From contig OY752141.1 of NCBI GenBank assembly GCA_963573315.1, positions 2,232,001 to 2,296,000 of the forward strand: a DNA stretch of 64,000 nt, written 5' to 3'. The notes beneath the pieces are model-generated. The model was given only the letters and a program-made list of their open reading frames with translations, ran no database searches and had not been told where the DNA came from. The translations under genes and the position numbers were made by a program. The stretch's first letter is position 1, and each line of letters opens with the position of its first letter. Shown in pieces: positions 10,531-23,885 of this stretch. Origin of the DNA: Entomortierella parvispora. Lineage: Eukaryota > Mortierellomycota > Mortierellomycetes > Mortierellales > Mortierellaceae.

Positions 10531-13500
10531 TTATGTAGCCACTTTGACTTTGAACATGATCTGACCATCGCGAACAACGACCTTGGGCGCAAGTCCGAAT
10601 TTCGCCTTCAGACTCATCAATTGCTCATCCTCTTGATTCTTGGCTCCTGAGGATGACGATGACGGTGTAGACGAAAGGCCGACCGCTTCTGCCAAAACTG
10701 CGACTGGTAACGAATAATAGGCCTTGGCGATCGTAGCTACAGTCAGAGACCGTGAAGAGCCCAATCCATCTCCCATTCCTTGGTACACCATCAATCGCAG
10801 ATCCCACGACAACGATTCAGTCTTTAGGAGTCGTTCTCGTTCCTGCCAATGACCGTCTCGCAATGCTTTCCAATACGCCAGGGTGAACAACAGATCTGGC
10901 CCCAATGGATTCTGGTCGCCCATCTGTCTCTCGGCTGCCGGCCGCTTCTGGTATTGCTGGAACCCATGGAGCATCGAGGAGATCAAAAGATCTGTCTGGG
11001 TCTTTGGGCACATGACCGCCGCGGAAAGACTGTCCGTCGCTGCAAGATCCAAGACTTTGGTTCCTTCTCCCCCTCCCATACTGTTTGTCGAAGAGAAGAT
11101 CCGTGGAGGGTGAGCGAGGTGGTGCAAGATGTAAAGGGCCATAAACCGTTTTCGTTGTCGAGGAATCATTGCTATCCTTGCCAAAGAATCCTGAACGTGA
11201 TACTCCGCGTCTTTTTGGCCTGGGACTGGATAAAACTCGGGATGGAGGTACTGAACAAGATGGTGCAGGGCTTTGGTAAGCTCGGGTATATTCCCTGCAT
11301 ACAAGCTGTTCAAAATCGATTGTTCGTACACTGATTTGTCCAGAATCATAGGAAACAGACCGAAATTGATCAGTAATGGCTTATCGGCAACAACAATATT
11401 TTCTTTTCGCACGTTATTCCTCACCCTCCAATGCAAAGACATCCTTGGATTCTGTGGCAAAAAGACCCTCCCGAAGCTTGCGAAAGCTTTCTAGGATCAC
11501 GTCCATTTCCTCGGCTTGACGGGACTTTGGCTGAATGGATTTTAGCTTGTCGACTCCGTACCGCATTTCGTACTCTGAGATCTACAAAATGTTGTCAGTG
11601 GGAATAAAATAGGTCAGTTTGGATTGCACATCTCAACACGCACCACAGCTCCAAATAAATGCTTTTTGCAAATCTCTGTCAATCTTCGTTCTCACTTTAC
11701 CATCGCTTTAATCTCTGCAAAGACTTGCTCTTGCACACGCCTCGCTTTTAGACTATTACTTGATCTATATAAATAAACAAAAACGGCAAAGAAAGGTAGA
11801 GTTTGTATGGTGTACAAGGACAAAAGAAGTGGTTGATAATACAGCAAAGAAAGTACGATGTGCGAAGGAGTGAAGGAAACCGAGCAGAGAAACTATATAA
11901 CAAGGGAAACAGAGATGCGGGCAATGTCTATCGTGTTGCTTAGAGGATTTTTCTTTTTTACCCAGAGTCATCTCCACCTCGACTAAGAAGCGTCAGTGCT
12001 TCCACCCCCGAACCATTCGATTTTCGTCCGAGAGCCTCTCTCCGTGACAGGGTATCTCCATCTACAGCAAGGTCTCCTTGACGGCCATCCCCTGAAGCGG
12101 CGGCAGCGGATTTTTGGCGATTGGCGGCCAAGAACAAGACTGGTTCGTCGTTCTTGTTCAAGTTGGCTTTGGCCAGTTGAGCCGTCAGTCCAGAAACAGA
12201 GGTCGTGGATGGATCCTGCGACTTTGGTTTGGCCTTATAGGTCGATTGTTCCCACCATGGAACCTCTTGAGGTTCACTTTCCTTTGTTGTAGCCGCTGGA
12301 GTAGAGGCTTGCTGTTTTGAAGAGGTTGTATTGGTCCTTGCTGGGTTCGCATTAGGTTTTTGGGGATCCTGTCGCCCCTGTCTGTTGCTCTCTTCCTTCT
12401 TGGGCCGGGGTGTTTCCGCTGGTTTGACAGGTTCCTCAGATTTACTTTTGGCACCGTAGGTAGATTGCTCCCACCAAGGTTTTCCAGATTCTTCGGCGCC
12501 GGCAGTGTTGTCGTCCGCTACCTCAGTCGTCGGCTGGTCTTTGGATCTCCTTTTTTGAGTGTCCTTGCCTTTGCCTCGACTGCCTCTGGGGGAAGATTTC
12601 TCTGAAGGCGAAGAGGACAAAGGAGGAACATCCAACTTTCCACGTGATGCCGTTGTGTTGTGTTTCCCAGAAGCGCCATTACCGACAATAGGGCGTTGGT
12701 CTGGGTAAGGAAGGTCTTGTTCTGGCATGGGTGACTTCTCCCAACGATCGCCAGGTCCAGATGATGGGCGTTGTGATCTGAACGGGGCATTCGCTTCCAA
12801 ACGCTCATGATACATGGTTCCTCCTGTTGATCGGTCGTTCCGACTGGATTCATGTCCTGAGTGTCGACCAGCTCCTGCTTCCCGACGCTTAAAGAGGACC
12901 GTATCCTCCTTTGGAGAGCCATTCGCTGCACTGGGTGGATGCAAGTTGGGGTAAGGTTTATCTTCTTGTGGGGTCTTTTCCCAGCGTCCTTCCGACGCTG
13001 AGTCCCGGCTGCGTCTGTTGAGGCGATCCTTTGCTGGTGGCGGCGCCACTTGGTCCATGTAGGACCTTGAGGGTCGCGCTGAAGGACTTGAGGAGTGACC
13101 TGTTGAGAATCCATCTGGATTGTTGACCAATCGACCACTTGGCACAGACACCTGATCCATGTATGCCTTTGAACGAGGCGAAGGGCTATGGGAGCGTCCT
13201 GTAGAGATGCCGCCTGGATTATTCAATTGTGCGGAGCTTGGAGAGAGAGATCGTCTTTGGAGATCCCCTCCTCTTGCTCCTCGTCCTGAGGTATAAGGAG
13301 ACGAAGATCTCTGCTGCCTAGAGTTCTCCCATGGCAGTCGATCATTCGATCCTCCTCCACTCGGCATTGGCGATCTGGATCGATAAGATGGCGAACGACT
13401 ACGATCCATCCGCGCTTGATTGTTGTAGCGATGATTGTTGGCGTCTAGTTCCGGTGCTGGTTTTGGAGGAAGCGGGATGGTGGTCCTTGGCGTGCTTGAT

Positions 13501-13949
13501 CGTGACGACTGAGCAGATGATCCCCACGAACTGTCGGCGTGTCTGCCCCACTTGCCCTCGCTCTGAGGTGAGCCATACGAGCCGTTGTTATGACCGTGGT
13601 GTGGCCGGGGAGAGTCGCGGTAGGAATACTGGTGGTCTCTGGACTGGACGCGGCTACTCATCGGCTGCAGCGCCGATCCGTTGTGGGTGCGTCTGTCCAA
13701 CGTACGGTTGGATCCATCCGTGAACCCAGCAGTGTATCTCGCTGGCTCTCTGTTGCCGCTTGCTTGTGAGGGAGACGATGTTTCTCGATTGCTGCTGGGT
13801 GCAGGCGTGGGAGCCTCTGAGGCCGGGGCAGGTCGAGGAAAGTCGTCGTCGTCCGAGAAGACAGGCGCCCCGAAATCAATCTCGTCGTCAGTGTCGTCTG
13901 CCCAGTCCAATGACGGGGTCACATTCGGGACTGACGAGGAGGCGACCAT
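10531..13949 (-). CDS. SAC3/GANP-domain-like protein with long disordered N-terminus
   Basis: Predicted 1002-aa protein in four exons: 13949-11962, 11764-11701, 11581-11425 and 11330-10531. The long first open frame appears to stop at 11958, but a GG|GTAAAA donor and a TATATAG acceptor carry the frame on, and all three junctions keep phase. Residues 1 to about 660 are low-complexity (Ser, Pro, Arg, Gln), starting with an acidic WADDTDDEIDF segment and holding duplicated short motifs. The C-terminal about 340 residues resemble the helical SAC3 homology region of the Thp3/LENG8/SAC3D1 group. The cues are ESFRKLREGL followed by VYEQSILNSLYAGN, and later a LPVAVLAEAVGL helix as at the winged-helix end. 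Such proteins act in mRNA processing or export, or at the centrosome. The family assignment rests on pattern resemblance only. Confidence 0.6.
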
Positions 13950-14617
13950 GGCGGGAGGGTTCTTGACGTGAAGGAGAAGGAAAAGAAGGAAAACGGAAGG
14001 GAGGAGGAGGAGGAGGAGGATAACAAAATTGCAAAACTGCAGACACGCGTTGAATGAGAGAGGGTATGGGTGAAGAAGGTATGAGTGATTAAGAGAGATG
14101 CATGCATGCGCTGTTTTCTGGGTCGCTGCGGGAGGAGCAGGTCGGTCGGTTGGACACACACACGTGATGTGTTTCCTCTTTTTTTTTTTTTTTTTTTTGT
14201 GTTTCTGCGGGCGAGATACTTGCAGACAAGATCGAGGCACGTTCAGCTTGGGCGTCGCGTGGACGTCATTTGTGTGCGGGCAAGCCTGCTGTTCCTTTCT
14301 GCACTCTACCACAGAAACCTGGAACTTTGGCGTGTTGTCTTTTGAGTCGTTGAGAGCCATGGTCCAAGTGGCGCAAGCTGAAGTGACGATCATCTCGTCC
14401 TCTGATGGCCGCCAACTTCTTCGCACAGTGCGGCCGCCCGCCTCCCCGCCTCTCGTCGCTTTTACAGAACAGGAGACAGCCACAGACAATAATGAAGATG
14501 TGGTTGACAGCAGCTATAATAGGATTGATATTGGCAATTATCCCGCCTATGAAGACATTCGACTAACAGCGACGGTTATACCATCGACAGTGAGAGGAAG
14601 AAAAGGATCTACATGAT
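13950..14617. other. Intergenic region between SAC3-like gene and THS1
   Basis: Upstream region of the SAC3-like gene and 3' flank of THS1. It holds a GA/CT-rich leader near 13970-14030, a T tract at about 14179-14199 and nothing coding that I can support. Confidence 0.5.
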
Positions 14618-17302
14618 CTAAATGCGACTACCCTTGGACTTGCTGTCACGCAGCACTTTCAACTTTTGCATCACCTCGGCCAAAGGTCGAACCTGTCCCT
14701 TGACCTTGTTCTCCTGGACCTTATCTCTAGACCGCACATTCACCGATCCAGACGCGACCTCCTCAGCGCCCACTACAAAGATAAAGTTGTATTGGGCCAG
14801 TTCCGCATTTCTGATCTTTTTGTTCAGCGTCGCGTCTGAGCTGTCCAGATCAACGAAAAAGTCTCCTTCTAGCTCCAACTCCTTTTTGATCTTCTCCGCG
14901 TAGTCCAAGATCTCAGGCTTGGCCGCCACAGGGATGATCTGAATCTGTCGTGGCGAGAGCCAAAAATCCCATTTACCAGCGCAGTTTTCCGTAAGGATGG
15001 CAATCATTCTCTCCAACGAACCCAACATAGCCCGATGAATGATAATGGGACGGGAAAAGTCAGACTCTCCATCTCCTTGGTTGCGGTACTGGAGATTAAA
15101 CCGAAGCGGGAGCTGGAAATCCAATTGGAGCGTGGCGCACTGATGGTTCCGCCGCAGAGAGTCTCGGATGAGGATATCGATCTTGGGACCATAGAAGGCT
15201 CCATCACCAGGGTTGATCGTCCATGGCCGGCCGAAGCGGTCCAAAGCGTTGGCGAGATGCTGCAACAACAAAATAAAGAATAAAAAATCAGTCATCAAAT
15301 CTATTGCACAAGAGGACGGTTCGTCAATGAAGCAATTCGTCTTCACTTTACCTTCTCGGCAACATCCCATTCCTCAATTTTTCCAAGATACTTCTCTGGC
15401 CGCGTCGACAGTGCCAACGAGAACTCGAATCCAAAGATACCATACACATGTTGCAAGAAATCCAGCGTCGCGTCCATCTCCTGGCCTAGCTGATCCAGTC
15501 TACAGAACAAGTGGGCATCGTCCTGTTGGAATCTCCGCACTCTCGTCAAACCTCCCAGCGATCCCGAGGCCTCGTTTCGATGCAGGACTCCAAAGTCTGC
15601 AAAGCGCAAAGGCAGCTCTCTGTAGGATCGCTCTCGGACATCAAACATGAGGCAGTGTCCGGGGCAGTTCATCGGTTTGAGTCCAAACGTCTCTTTTTCG
15701 ACATCAAACATGAACATGTCGTCTTTGTAGTTCTCCCAATGCCCAGACGTCTTCCATAGTTTGACATTGAACATGTTGGGTGACATGACTTCCGTATATC
15801 CACGTTGGCGGTATTCCTTCTTGATAAAGGACATGAGCGTGTTGTAGATTCGAGCTCCATGGGGCAGGAAGAAACAGGACCCTGGAGAAAGTTCATGAAA
15901 GAAAAACAGTTCCTGTTCGCGGCCAATTCTACGATGGTCTCTTCTGGCTGCTTCCTCCAGGAATTTCTTGTGCTCGGCCATTTGTTTCGCATCTGGGAAG
16001 GACACACCGTAGACACGTTGCAGCGAGTCATTCTTGGCGTCGCCCAAGAAGTAAGAGGCCGAGTTTTTCAACACTGCAAAGGATTTGATACGGCCCGTGT
16101 GAGGAAGGTGAGGGCCTCGGCAAAGATCAATCAAGGGCCCACATCGGTACACCGTCGTAGACGTGCCATCAAGGATCTTGGATTCAATGAGCTGAATCTT
16201 GTATTGGTTGTGCTTGAACATCTCCAAAAGATCTTCTTTCTTCATTTCGAGACGCTGGAAGGGCTGTTTCTCTTTGATGGCATTCTTGGCACACGTCTCC
16301 AAGTTTTCGTAATCACTTGAGGAGACAAGTCTAGGATTACAAAAACATTAAACAAAAAACTCTATAAGTAACGTGGGTACTATTACAGGTCTGCAACTGC
16401 ATCGAACGATGGGCGATCCTCACCTCTCATCCTTCATTCCCATTTCATAATAGAACCCTTCATCAATTGGGGGTCCAACGCAGAGGTGGCATCCATAATG
16501 CTTCTCACAGGCCTCGCCTAGGACGTGAGCTGAAGAATGCCAGAAGACGGCTCTTCCTTCCTTATCTTCAAAGTCAAGGAACTCCAATTGGCAAGAGCTA
16601 ACCAAAGGTCTTTCCAAATCCCAAAGGACTTTGTCGACCTATATTTTTTTATACATATTTCCAATCCACTGTCAGTTTGTTGTGGCGTTATCGTTTTCAT
16701 TCCTAGTCATCATTTGACCGCTGATTACAGTACCTTAGCAATGACGACGCGCTCCGACAGACTTTTGGAGATGGACTTTGCAATCTCCATGGGGGACGTT
16801 TCCCACGAGACTCCTTCACGGACAGAACCATCTGGCATCGTAATGGAGATTAGAACTCTTGGTTGAGCTAAGAACCAAAACCAAAGATTAAAAGAGTAGG
16901 TGCAATATTAGCAACACGATTCACAGTCCGAGTTGCAAAAACACGGAAAGGGCCAGTTTCTTACCGGCATCAGCTTCGTCGGCCTTCTTCTTGAGCTCAT
17001 CGAAAAGAGCGATGCGATGTGCTACATACTCTGGCGTGGGCGATACCTGGAATTGAGGCGCAGTGTGAAAGCTGTCAGTGGGCAGTTTGTGCGGTTGATG
17101 AGATGAGTTTTTGGAAGGTATAACACACCTCCACAGGGTAGGCGCTTTCCGACGCTTGGACCTTCTTAGGTTTCTTTCCCTTAGACGCCATGGCATGGGA
17201 GGCTGGGTTTTGAATTGGTGCCTCAGCTTCAGCAGCTGCGGCAAGACCCTGCGAGGCAACAGGGTCTTTGGAGATCAAGATTTTGGATTGGACTTCAGAC
17301 AT
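14618..17302 (-). CDS. THS1: Threonyl-tRNA synthetase
   Basis: Cytosolic (possibly dual-targeted) class II synthetase of 741 aa charging tRNA-Thr. Six exons: 17302-17129, 17046-16965, 16867-16734, 16638-16424, 16330-15352 and 15259-14618. They total 742 codons. Domain order is a Lys/Ala-rich N-terminal extension, a TGS domain (from about residue 85), and the editing domain with [16 protein letters not shown]. The catalytic core follows: NCPGHCLMF supplies a zinc-binding Cys, the motif 2 loop is [20 protein letters not shown], and motif 3 is near [14 protein letters not shown]. The C-terminal anticodon-binding domain follows QIQIIPVA. Length fits eukaryotic ThrRS (about 720-740). The N-terminus does not look like a strong mitochondrial presequence. 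Confidence 0.96.
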
Positions 17303-17962
17303 GGCTTTGATGTTTTTTTATGTTGTAGGTGGGTGTGTAAATGGGCTTGCGTGTGTTGGAGAAAGATGGGGAGAGGATCGATTCTGGAGGTTTTTGTTGC
17401 GCTCTGTGGGCTATCTGTGGTCGATGAAAAGTTGTGTGTTGCTGGGTAAGGTATGAGAGGGAGGACCGTTTTATACGCTCGTTGTTCCATGGTGTGTCAC
17501 ACTGAGCAAGGGAGAGAGCTATTCGAGGTTTCCTCCTGGGAATAAATTTTTATTTTGAGAGCGATGAACCACGTCGACTCATCACTTTTTTTTCCATTCA
17601 TGGCTCTCGTCTGTTACCCCTGCCTTTGGTGACAACGAGTCAACTCAAAGAAGCAACCTCAAGCACTCTCTTACTATTCACATTTCATTATCCGTTCGTA
17701 TTCACTGTCCATTTCCTCTTCCCAGGGACAAAGACTGGATAGATCGCCGATCTGCTGTCAAAACTGCACTACTCCACGCTTCATCGCCATACCCTTTTGT
17801 CTTCTCTTCTCCATCGCTTTCCTCGCCTCTGTATCCAGTCTTAAAACCAGAAATAGTTTGACGCGACGAGACGAACACTGCGCCCGCAGCACAGTACGCC
17901 GCCCAAAATGATCATATTTTTGTTCCTTTCGCAAGAGTGGGTATGGCTTTAATGATATTCCT
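17303..17962. other. Intergenic region between THS1 and the CCCH gene
   Basis: About 660 bp holding the THS1 promoter side and the 3' flank of the CCCH zinc-finger gene. No other gene is supported. Confidence 0.5.
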
Positions 17963-19623
17963 CTAGATGAACAGTCCCTGCGTGCCATGGCTGCCATTGC
18001 TCATCCGTGATGCAATCTCGGCATCCAAAGCCTGATGTGCAGCCAAAGCCTCTGCCTTCCTCTTCATCTTAGCGGTGACATCAGCTACTAGAGCCTGGTG
18101 CTCCTCTGGGCCGATGGGTGTGTGTCCAAACTGGCATTCGTCTCCTCGACTGCACTGTCCCTGAAGATGATAGAACGAGCAGGGTTCGCTCTTGAGATTA
18201 TGACTCTGACGACAATAGTCACCACGCGTACAGCATCCAGTCTTATGGAATCGACACACTCCTCTGCTTCTGCGAACTTCTTCAGACTCGATCTTTGGCA
18301 CTTGTACTTGAGGCTCTGCTGTTTGGATTGCGCTTGGGTCGTGTCTAAAAGTACACTCTTTATCCTACGAGAAAAAAAAATGAACACAAAAGAGTGAGTT
18401 AGATAAACCAATCAAACGGTGAAGCGAGTGTATAAAAAATCTTGATCCAAGCAACATACCTTGAAGCATCGTCCTTTGATATAATACATGCAATCTCTTC
18501 GGGGGACAAACGGCTGCTTTTCCTTTGGATTTGAGCCTGTCGTTCCAGTTTTCTTGCCACCGTCCAATAGTTTCGTTGCTCCTTGAGTCGATGTTGCTGG
18601 TGTTCCAGAGGATGGAGTCGGGTTCGAGGCCGCTTCCACTTCAAGCATCATCTGAGCAGTCAAAGCTGCAAGTTCCCGCTGCTGCTTCTTAATCTGCTCT
18701 TCCGCTTTCCGTGTCTCCTCTTCCATATCTCGCTGCAACATCTTGTTGGTATGTTCATAGTGCTGGTTCAAGAGCGTGTCAAAATCGTCCTCTGGCGTCG
18801 CGGAAAGACCCACGAGCTCGGGTTGGGCGTCGAGACTCCTGGCAAGTTTTATCACTCTCACTTTCGCCCGCTTTTTTGCAGCCGCAGAAATTGTGTTGGG
18901 GTCCTTTGACTTTTTTGCTGTCGTTGTAGGCGGTGTTGATCCAACATTGTTCATTTTTTGCTTTTTGGACGCGGAAGCTCCTCCAGCCTTTTCGACTCTT
19001 TCCGTTACCGTCTCTTTTGCTGCTGATCCTTCTGTGGGCTGATTACTGTTGTTGTTGTTGCTGTTGTTGTTCTTGCCTTTTCTGCGCCTTTTCTTCTTGT
19101 TGCTCTCATCAGATTCCTGCCCTGGCGCCTTGGCAACGGCCAAATGAGCGACCGCTGCAGATTCTGATGAAAAGTCGGGAGTTGCCACAGGTGTGAGTGG
19201 TGCAAAAATGGCTGCCGCGGCAGCTTGAAGATCATCCGGGACGGGTTTACTAAATTGCCTGGGAGCTTGCTTCTTGAAACTAGCCGTTGAAGGGGCAGCA
19301 ACCTTACCAGTGGCGCTGGCAGTGACAGAATACATGGCCGGGGTGTTGCCGTTAAAAGTGGGTGCCGTTTTCATTTCAACATTTGATGTTTCCGTTGTTG
19401 CAGCAGCAGCAGCAGCAGCAGTTGTCGTTGTCGTTGTCGTTGCTATTGTTGTGTTGATTGCTGATGCATGCGAAGGAGGAGATGCACTGGAAGGGTTAGA
19501 GGCTGCGCCTGCAGGCTGTCTGACACGCTTGAACTTTGTAGGCCCAGTTCCCTGGGGTATGGCAATGTCGAGGGTCGGGAGAACTGAGGCCTTGAGAGCT
19601 TCGAGAGAGAGCTTGGCTTCCAT
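17963..19623 (-). CDS. Triple CCCH zinc finger protein
   Basis: Predicted RNA-binding protein of 521 aa in two exons, 19623-18460 and 18364-17963. The start is the ATG at 19623; the frame is open further upstream but with no ATG. Residues 1 to about 370 are disordered, with Thr/Ala runs, an Asn/Ser run, a basic KKKRRRKGK nuclear-type signal and a Gln/Glu-rich coiled coil near residue 320. Three CCCH fingers end the protein. The first is CMYYIKGRC followed by CTFRH and is joined across the intron, the second is CRFHKTGC...CRQSH, and the third is CSFYHLQGQC...CQFGH. Spacing is C-x7/8-C-x5-C-x3-H. A role in mRNA processing or stability is likely from the fingers, but the target is unknown. Confidence 0.85.
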
Positions 19624-19772
19624 GACAGGACGCTGAATTGAAGAGAAGAAAGGAAGGAAGGAAGCAGGAAAGGAATGAGAACAGACATGCACTCTTGCTC
19701 GGTCAAAAATGCATGTCAACACAAAGAAAAAAAGAAAAAAAACGGGCAGTCACATTTTCAAATCAGATTTTA

Positions 19773-20813
19773 TTATTTGAATTTTGCAAAGACCATTTTC
19801 TTGATCTGGTACGCGGACCTTGTGCCAACCAACTCCTCCAATTTGACCCAATCCCTCCCGTGCTGTCTCAGGCCCTCCTGTAATACCCCCAGTTCTTCGG
19901 GCGTCCAGCGACCACTGTTGCGTGACATCAAGTTAGTGTACAGATGGCTCCGGCATCGAGTTGCGCTTCTTGTTCCTACCACACGGCTGACCTTTTCCCA
20001 ATTAATCGATTTCAGGTCCAGACTCGCCAAATCCATCGCTCTTTCTATTTTCCCTTTTTCTCCTCCTTTTCGAACGGGTTTTAGATCCTTCACGGCAGGC
20101 ACTTGAAGGCTCAAGGCCTTCATAAACAACTTGTCCTCCTCTGCGATCCACCTGCCTTGGCGCTGTGTTTTGTTCGGGTTCAAGATATCCCATCGCCGTT
20201 GACAGGAAGACGAGGTTCTACCAAGCCTCTTCCCATTCAACTTTGTTTCCGCCACCAAAGTCCAGTCAATACTCTTAGCCGGATGTCCTTGTTGCTGAGG
20301 TAGCTGTCGAGATTGTTGCTCCTGTAGAATCGGAATCACCTGGATCAACATGTCATCCTCAGCCTTTGACCATGCATTGATCAGGTTCGATTTTCTCAAA
20401 ATGGTGGACTCGATTCCCTCTTTCTGGCTCTGGGCTTTCATAATCTTTCGTAGTTTGTATATCTGTGTGGCAAGGGCAGACACGGACCGGAGCGGAAAAT
20501 CTGCTTGAAAATGTGGCAAGGGTATTCCTTCTTGGATCTTGGACCTCAGAATTTCGTTCTCTCTCTCGGTCCAGGGGCCTCGGATACGGGTGGTAGAGCT
20601 GGTGCTCTTGACTGGGGAGTTGTTGTTGATACTACTGTTGGTGATGGTTTCATTGATACGGTCGCTGACTCTAGCCGTTGCTGTGAACGGTCTCAAGAGC
20701 CCTGACACAAAACGAGGGGTCCAGCGCGTGCCTTCCAACAATGCGGTCGTAAAGGTAGTGGGACTCATGAGTCGGCAATGAGAAAAGATCTCGCGTGTTG
20801 CCCTGTTGGCCAT
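19773..20813 (-). CDS. Myb/SANT-repeat protein with presequence-like N-terminus
   Basis: Single-exon gene of 346 aa. The first ATG in the open frame is at 20813; the frame runs further upstream without an ATG. The first about 50 residues contain many Arg, Ser and Thr, no Asp or Lys and a single Glu near each end (for example RFVSGLLRPFTATAR). That is what a mitochondrial presequence looks like. Myb/SANT-like segments follow: RGPWTERENEIL (about residue 80), AWSKAEDDML, RWIAEEDKLF with NWEKVSRVVGTRSATRC, and RWTPEELGVL with WVKLEELVGTRSAYQ. The last two are closest to canonical Myb repeats. It should bind DNA; whether in nucleus or mitochondrion is open. It lies 150 bp downstream of the CCCH gene start. 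Confidence 0.78.
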   Translation of the reverse strand: MANRATREIFSHCRLMSPTTFTTALLEGTRWTPRFVSGLLRPFTATARVSDRINETITNSSINNNSPVKSTSSTTRIRGPWTERENEILRSKIQEGIPLPHFQADFPLRSVSALATQIYKLRKIMKAQSQKEGIESTILRKSNLINAWSKAEDDMLIQVIPILQEQQSRQLPQQQGHPAKSIDWTLVAETKLNGKRLGRTSSSCQRRWDILNPNKTQRQGRWIAEEDKLFMKALSLQVPAVKDLKPVRKGGEKGKIERAMDLASLDLKSINWEKVSRVVGTRSATRCRSHLYTNLMSRNSGRWTPEELGVLQEGLRQHGRDWVKLEELVGTRSAYQIKKMVFAKFK

Positions 20814-20986
20814 GGTGGTAATGCTGATCTCCTGGCCTTGGACGTCCCTTGCGGTGAAATGGGTGAAAACGGCGTTGATGTAAAGAACACGAAATGTGGC
20901 CGTGTTTTCAAGCAAAAGTCAAAGTTCCGCCCAGCTATGTCACGTGAATAGCCAAAGGTAATTTATAATTTATTCATCCTTGCTTT

Positions 20987-22032
20987 TTACGCGGTAAATT
21001 CAACAGGGGTCTTGGGATCCAAGAACGCCAACCAGTCCGAATGCGACGTAGGCAATAGACCCATAGCGTTCAGCTTCCACATGCCCAAAAGAATAGTCAA
21101 GATCTGCATCGCCACAAATGTCAACTTTGGCAAGGCCAATTTGCTGTCCATGAACGCAACCTTGACGGGCGACACTGTCTCATATCTCTCAAAGACTGAA
21201 GAATACCAAATAAAAAAGAATAAACATTGCGATAAAATGAACAAGGTCAGTAATTCAGACATTTCACATTCATATCGTCCATGATGGGCGTCGAATCGAA
21301 ATAAAAGAAGATCCACAAGGTAAATTGCCCTTACCTTGAGACATGTTCATGAGGGCGCGGATAGGCGAGAACATGAGCATGGCTGTTATGGCGACTGAGA
21401 AAATCTGGACACTGTTTCCACTCATCCACAACATGAATCCTTGCATAGGCAATTGCTTTCCAGGTGCAAGAGCAACGTCCCATGCTTTCTATAACGGAAA
21501 AGAGTTCCAAATGTTCTCGTGAGCTCTCCATAATTTCCATAATGACTTCAATAGCAAGATCTCGATCGATGCCGCTTTGTAGATGCCTGGTTTCATCCTG
21601 TTCTCTAGTCAATTGTTCCCCTGCTCTGTACCTTGACTTTCAACAACTCATTATCGACCTTTGTCTTTGGTCCCTTCTATTTACGTTTTGAGTGAGGATC
21701 AACGCGTTAGGGATAGAAAGAACTCCCCACCTTCTTTTCGATCGGAGCTTCTATATGAACAGAGCAACAACGTACGTGTCCCTTGGAGGCAATATCTTTG
21801 GGTCCAACATATCCTGGTGGGTCTACGACTGGGCGCCTGTATGGTTGGTTGGAAGTGAAGGCGTTAAGTCAACAGAACAGGACATATAAAGACTTTTTCA
21901 CGTTCTCTCATCTGGCAAGATGAAAAGTCTTTGTGGCAGAGTTCTTTTTTCATGACAGTGGTTGGGGTCGTACTTTGATGAGTCTGGTGTGTTAAAGTCA
22001 AACTTCCAGGGGTGGGTGGTTGTGGCGGACAT
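20987..22032 (-). CDS. EMC4: ER membrane protein complex subunit 4
   Basis: Subunit of the ER membrane complex, which inserts tail-anchored and multipass proteins. It has 175 aa in five exons: 22032-21974, 21836-21776, 21676-21632, 21488-21335 and 21195-20987. They sum to 176 codons, against about 183 in human EMC4/TMEM85. Conserved features are DPPGYV in exon 2, KAWDVALAPGKQLPMQGFML at the start of the membrane part, the helix MSGNSVQIFSVAITAML, and the C-terminal GLLPTSHSDWLAF. Two to three hydrophobic helices are visible. Exon 3 is only 45 bp. The gene is head-to-head with COQ5, 294 bp apart. Confidence 0.93.
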
Positions 22033-22326
22033 GATGCTGTCGTGTATTTGAGGTTGTCTGTCTGTCGATGGGAGGTTGGTTCCTGGGATGAAAGTTTGGT
22101 TCAGTCTTGACGAGCGCAAGATGATGGGCACAAAAAGGCGCTTCTATTAATCTGCACGTGATCCACGTTGGGTGACTGTCTCCGAGAATTCAAAGCAATT
22201 TGACCTTCGGTTCGTTCCCTCCCGAGCGCCAAAAGAACCGATCGTCCTTCTTCATTCGTGGTTCCTTGCTCGCTGCATCCTCCCATCTTTTCTTAATCCA
22301 TCCCCTCATCCATCCACAAGATAGAC
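22033..22326. promoter_or_regulatory. Bidirectional promoter EMC4/COQ5
   Basis: A compact 294-bp region lies between the two start codons on opposite strands, with a CT-rich stretch before the COQ5 ATG. No clear TATA box is visible on the COQ5 side. Both genes encode broadly expressed membrane or mitochondrial functions, so shared control is plausible but not shown. Confidence 0.5.
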
Positions 22327-23588
<1,262 letters not shown>

Positions 23589-23614
23589 AGAAGAGAAAGA
23601 AGCCATGATAGAAA

Positions 23615-23620
23615 AATAAA
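23615..23620 (+). terminator. Polyadenylation signal of COQ5
   Basis: An AATAAA lies about 27 bp after the COQ5 stop codon, in the 297-bp gap between the convergent COQ5 and LRR genes. Confidence 0.5.
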
Positions 23621-23885
23621 ACAGATATCCTGAATTGTTCATCTTGAGAGTTCACGGGGAGACAATGGATGGTATTCCTCTTCCGCTTTTGCATTATGTA
23701 GCCAATTCAATATCGCCCATCCTCCAAATATCAGCTGCGCAAGATCGACGTTACCACTGAACACACTTCGTTGTCACACATAATATATTTGATGCAAGGC
23801 TGTTTAAAAGTTGATTATTAGATTGAGGTTGAGCGCCTCGCGTAGGGCCAGAGTCATCTCGTTCCAACCCAGTTGGAGTCACACT

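Noticed and set aside
11958-14489. An 843-codon minus-strand frame taken as a complete gene
   Set aside because: The first convincing ATG is at 13949, and a phase-correct splice at 11962/11764 carries the protein into three more exons; the apparent stop is intronic.
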